Below, one piece after another: positions 60,959-64,000 of a DNA stretch of 64,000 nucleotides. The position numbers and the translations under genes were made by a program. The stretch's first letter is position 1; each line of letters opens with the position of its first letter. Source of the stretch: Streptomyces sp. NBC_01707 (GTDB lineage Bacteria > Actinomycetota > Actinomycetes > Streptomycetales > Streptomycetaceae); contig NZ_CP109190.1 of NCBI RefSeq assembly GCF_041438805.1, positions 1,488,001-1,552,000 of the forward strand. Reading direction: 5' to 3'. The notes under the pieces are model-generated. The model had not been told where the DNA came from, searched no databases, and was given only the letters and a program-made list of their open reading frames with translations.

Positions 60959-61566
60959 GTGATCCCCCCATGGGATGCGCGTGGTCCTGCGTCCGCTCAC
61001 GGTATGCCTGTCCGGAGGTTCCGGCTGCCTCGGGCCGGATTCGTGACGGACCTGTTCGGTCGTGCCCCGGACGCGGCCGTGGGGCGTGAAGAAGGCCCGG
61101 CTCGCGCGAGCGCACCCCCGCCGGGCGGTGCTCGACGGGGCGACCGCACTCGCACTGACCGGTGCCGGTCTGGCGATCCCAGGCCCCGATGGCCAGCGAG
61201 GAGGCGCGCCGACGCTGTCGTCGGGGGCGGCGTGCACCATCATCGCCGCAGCCACGTCGTCGAAGACTCCGGCAAGCCGACTGCTCGACGGGGTGAGGCG
61301 GCGGCAGCGGAGTCAGCCGGCGGCCGACGGGGCGGACAGCTCGCCCCCGACACGAGCAGTTCGCCTTGCCCCGGGAGCGTGAGGCGCAGGTACAGGATGG
61401 AGGACGCTCGGCGGCTCCGGACACCCCCCGCACACCCCCGGCACCGTCGGGCCGGACGTTCGGCAGTCCGGTGCCACCGGTCCTGTTTTTCGGCGGCGTG
61501 GATCATCCAGCCGGTTTCCCGTGGCAGGCCGCCTCGCCTGCGACGAAAATGGTGGGCGGAAGGCAA
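60959..61566 (+). other. Gene-free stretch upstream of the permease-phosphatase fusion
   Basis: Six hundred bases without a supportable gene. Frames at 61062-61382 and similar places are open, but their products show no domain or signal. The only structured site I noticed is the 12-base palindrome GCTCGCGCGAGC (61100-61111). No clear promoter is seen before 61567. Confidence 0.4.
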
Positions 61567-64000
61567 ATGAGGAGGTTGGCATCCGGTGTGAAGCTCTCCC
61601 GTAGCCCCGGCGCGTCCGACGCGCCGCTCGCAATCGATTCAGGCGCGGGTAAGAAAGGGCTCAAATCAGGTGCCCTGGGACTGGTCTCCTGCGTTGCCAT
61701 CGGCTTGGCTTCCACCGCCCCGGCGTACAGCCTCGCGGCCACGCTGGGCCTCATCGTGGCGGGGGTCGGACTGCAGGCCCCGATCATCACGATGCTGGCC
61801 TTCGTCCCGATGCTGCTGATCGCGTACGCCTACAAGGAACTCAACGCGAGCAACGCGGACTGCGGGACCACCTTCACCTGGGCGACCCGTGCATTCGGCC
61901 CGCGCACCGGCTGGATGGGCGGCTGGGGCATCATCGTCGCCGACATCATCGTCATGGCGAACCTCGCCGAGATCGCCGGCATCTACAGTTTCCGGCTCCT
62001 GGGCTACGACTCCCTCACGGAAAGCAGGCTGTGGACCACCGTCGCGGGTGTCATCTGGATCGGCGTCATGACCGCGATCTGCTACATCGGCATCGAGATC
62101 TCGGCTGCCATGCAGCGATGGCTCCTGTTCATCGAGGTGGCCGTGCTGTTGCTGTTCGCCATCACCGCCCTGGTCAGGGTCTACACCGGCAACCCCGAGA
62201 TGGCGATCCACGTCTCGGCCTCCTGGTTCAACCCCCTCCACGTGCCATCGGCCGAGGCGCTGACGGCAGGCATCCTCGCCGCCGTCTTCATCTACTGGGG
62301 CTGGGACACCGCCGTCACGGTCAACGAGGAGACCGCGGACAGCACGCGCACCCCCGGACGCGCCGCGATCATCTCAGTTGTGCTGCTGTTGGTCATCTAC
62401 GCCCTGGTCGCCACCTCGGCGCAGGCCTTCGCCGGAGTCGGCGACGCCGGAACCGGGCTCGGCAACAGGGAGAACGCGGGCGACGTGCTCTCGGGGCTGG
62501 GCAACGCCGTCTTCGGTGCCCACGGCGCGGGGCCCCTCTTCTCCAAGCTGCTGATCCTCATGGTGCTGACGTCCGCCGTGGCTTCCGCCCAGACGACCAT
62601 CCTCCCCATGGCCCGGACCGTCTTCTCCATGGCCGCGCACAAGGCCGTCCCCTCCAGATTCGCCCGCCTGCACCGCAGATTCCTCACCCCGACCTGGTCG
62701 ACCGTCTCCTTGGGCCTGGCCTCCGTCGGCTTCCTCGTCCTGCTGACGGTGATCAGCGACAACGTCCTCGCCGACTCCATCGAGTCGGTCGGGCTCGCGA
62801 TCACGTTCTACTACGGCCTCACCGGCTTCGCCTGTGTCTGGTACTTCCGCAGGGTGCTCACCCGCAGCCGCAGGGACTTCCTGTTCAAGGGCCTGCTGCC
62901 GGGTCTGGGCGCGCTGACGATGCTCTTCCTCTTCTGTTACGCCGCCTTCGTCGTCTACGCCGACCCCGAATACGGTGCAACCGTCATCGACCTGCCGTTC
63001 ATCGGACTGACGGGCGGGGTCACCGTCGTAGGCCTCGGAGCCCTGCTGCTCGGCGTCGTACTGATGCTGGTCGTCACGCGTGAGCACGCCGCGGCCCTCA
63101 GGCTTCAACGCAGTCTGCTTCCCCACCGGCTGCCGCAGCCGACCGCTGTCGAGATGGCGAGCCGCTATGTGCCCGCCGACAGCCGGTCCGGGGTGGGCGG
63201 CGACTGGTTCGACGTCATCCCGCTGTCGGGAACGCGAGTCGGCCTGGTCGTCGGGGAGGTGATCGGCCACGGACTGCTCGCCGCCGCCACCATGGGGCGC
63301 CTGCGCACAGGCGTACGCGTCCTCGCCCGCCTGGACCTCGACCCGGACGAGCTTCTCTCGCGCCTGGACGACCTGGTCGGGCAGACGGCCAAGGAGCGGG
63401 CGGCCGTTCATGCTGCGGGTGCCACGGGGCCCCGGGAGGACGACGCCCTGGGCGTGACGTGCCTGTACGCGGTGTACGACCCGGTGTCCGGACAGTGCAG
63501 CATGTCGCGCGCCGGAGAGTCGATGGCCGCGGTCGTCCGGTCCGACAGCGGTGTCGCCACCTACCCGGATCTCCCGCCGGGCCCTCCGCTTGGACTGGGT
63601 GGCCTGCCCTACGAGACCACGGGATTCCAGCTGCCTCAGGGCAGCCTCGTCGCCCTCTTCACCGACGGGCTCATCCAGGCGGCCGCCGACGACGTCGACG
63701 TGGGACTCGGTCTGCTCGCCGGAGCCCTCGCCGAGCACCGGCGTCCCCTGGAAGAACTCTGTGACCGCGCTGTCACGACCCTGGTGCCGGGGCCGGCGAA
63801 CGACGACGCGGTCCTGCTCCTCGTGCGCACACGGATGCTCGACGAACGCCAGGTGGCCGCGTGGGAGCTGACCGCGGAGACGGCGATGGTCGGCAAGGCC
63901 CGCGCCGTGACCACGGGGCAACTCGGAGCATGGGGGCTGGACGAGCTGTCGTTCTCCACCGAACTCATCGTCAGTGAGCTGGTCACCAACGCCATCCGCT
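61567..64000 (+). CDS. APC amino-acid permease fused to SpoIIE/PP2C phosphatase and HATPase domain (3' truncated by window)
   Basis: One frame is open for 811 codons and runs off the window. Residues ~25-500 are an APC-superfamily permease with about 12 helices: SCVAIGLASTAPAYSLAATL, TTFTWATRAFGPRTGWMGGW, FIYWGWDTAVTVNEETADST, TSAVASAQTTILPMARTVFS. The last helix (LGALLLGVVLMLVVTREH) leads straight into a SpoIIE-type phosphatase at ~506: LRLQRSLLPHRLPQP, GVGGDWFDVIPL (Asp546), GEVIGHGL (Glu564 where Asp is usual), LFTDGLIQAA (Asp700), NDDAVLLLVR (Asp746-747). From ~767 an anti-sigma-type HATPase begins (WELTAETAMVGKARAV, TELIVSELVTNAIR). ATG 61567 follows GGAAGG; GTG 61588 with AGGAGG 12 bases upstream is an alternative. 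Confidence 0.88.
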   Translation, partial: MRRLASGVKLSRSPGASDAPLAIDSGAGKKGLKSGALGLVSCVAIGLASTAPAYSLAATLGLIVAGVGLQAPIITMLAFVPMLLIAYAYKELNASNADCGTTFTWATRAFGPRTGWMGGWGIIVADIIVMANLAEIAGIYSFRLLGYDSLTESRLWTTVAGVIWIGVMTAICYIGIEISAAMQRWLLFIEVAVLLLFAITALVRVYTGNPEMAIHVSASWFNPLHVPSAEALTAGILAAVFIYWGWDTAVTVNEETADSTRTPGRAAIISVVLLLVIYALVATSAQAFAGVGDAGTGLGNRENAGDVLSGLGNAVFGAHGAGPLFSKLLILMVLTSAVASAQTTILPMARTVFSMAAHKAVPSRFARLHRRFLTPTWSTVSLGLASVGFLVLLTVISDNVLADSIESVGLAITFYYGLTGFACVWYFRRVLTRSRRDFLFKGLLPGLGALTMLFLFCYAAFVVYADPEYGATVIDLPFIGLTGGVTVVGLGALLLGVVLMLVVTREHAAALRLQRSLLPHRLPQPTAVEMASRYVPADSRSGVGGDWFDVIPLSGTRVGLVVGEVIGHGLLAAATMGRLRTGVRVLARLDLDPDELLSRLDDLVGQTAKERAAVHAAGATGPREDDALGVTCLYAVYDPVSGQCSMSRAGESMAAVVRSDSGVATYPDLPPGPPLGLGGLPYETTGFQLPQGSLVALFTDGLIQAAADDVDVGLGLLAGALAEHRRPLEELCDRAVTTLVPGPANDDAVLLLVRTRMLDERQVAAWELTAETAMVGKARAVTTGQLGAWGLDELSFSTELIVSELVTNAIR

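Noticed and set aside
61062..61382. 106-codon open frame before the fusion gene
   Set aside because: No ribosome site, no homology pattern, and composition typical of chance frames here.
62374..63921. 515-codon open frame on the minus strand
   Set aside because: Antisense to the permease-phosphatase fusion. The plus strand has the domains; the minus product is a repetitive Glu/Gly/Asp chain.

Overview
The window looks like a stretch of a Streptomyces (or close relative) chromosome. The DNA is about 70% G+C with strong third-position GC bias. Many genes start with GTG, and adjacent genes often overlap by ATGA or GTGA. Families typical of these actinomycetes are present: F420-dependent oxidoreductases, a cytochrome P450 with its own ferredoxin and ferredoxin reductase, a TipA-like MerR regulator, a MocR/YczR regulator paired with YczE, a DasR-type operator, and a SpoIIE phosphatase with an anti-sigma-type ATPase domain. 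I saw no tRNA, rRNA, CRISPR array, insertion sequence or phage gene.

Layout. 1-14 kb is mostly single metabolic genes: the end of an SGNH hydrolase, NAD kinase, aldo/keto reductase, SDR, phosphotransferase, DUF1348 protein, lipoamide dehydrogenase, a TauD-like oxygenase, a quinone-reductase-like enzyme, an autoregulated MerR/TipAS regulator, a small secreted protein, a DEAD-box helicase and a YciO-type protein. 14-19 kb holds an isolated gltD and a ferredoxin / ferredoxin reductase / P450 operon. 19-24 kb holds the divergent yczE-yczR pair and a three-gene DNA-alkylation-repair unit: ogt, an AlkB-like oxygenase, and an Ada-like zinc domain fused to an unknown domain.

24-31 kb is a five-gene ribose operon (lacI-type regulator, rbsA, a permease/binding-protein fusion, rbsK, rbsD) with tandem operator-like repeats in front. 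31-41 kb has a small membrane protein, a PI-PLC/GDPD-like phosphodiesterase, a qor / acyl-CoA dehydrogenase / acyl-CoA dehydrogenase operon, a secreted GH84 glycosidase behind a DasR-like box, and two F420-type enzymes.

41-45 kb is a compact persulfide/sulfite detoxification cluster: an ETHE1-like dioxygenase with rhodanese domains, a rhodanese, a TauE-type exporter, a CstR-like repressor and a membrane rhodanese. Three copies of one palindrome (ATACCCC-N2-GGGGTAT) tie it together. 46-50 kb encodes a quaternary-amine ABC importer whose ATPase gene faces the other three genes. 50-60 kb has an SRPBCC protein, a flavodoxin-like reductase, an MMPL exporter with a MarR regulator, a truncated DUF1295 gene, a large secreted subtilase and an atypical inositol-monophosphatase-like protein.

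The most striking object is at the right edge. From 61567 to the end of the window one frame stays open for 811 codons. It encodes an APC-type amino-acid permease joined directly to a SpoIIE/PP2C phosphatase and then to the start of a HATPase (anti-sigma kinase-like) domain. This looks like a transporter turned into a receptor for a partner-switching sigma-factor pathway. The gene continues past the window.
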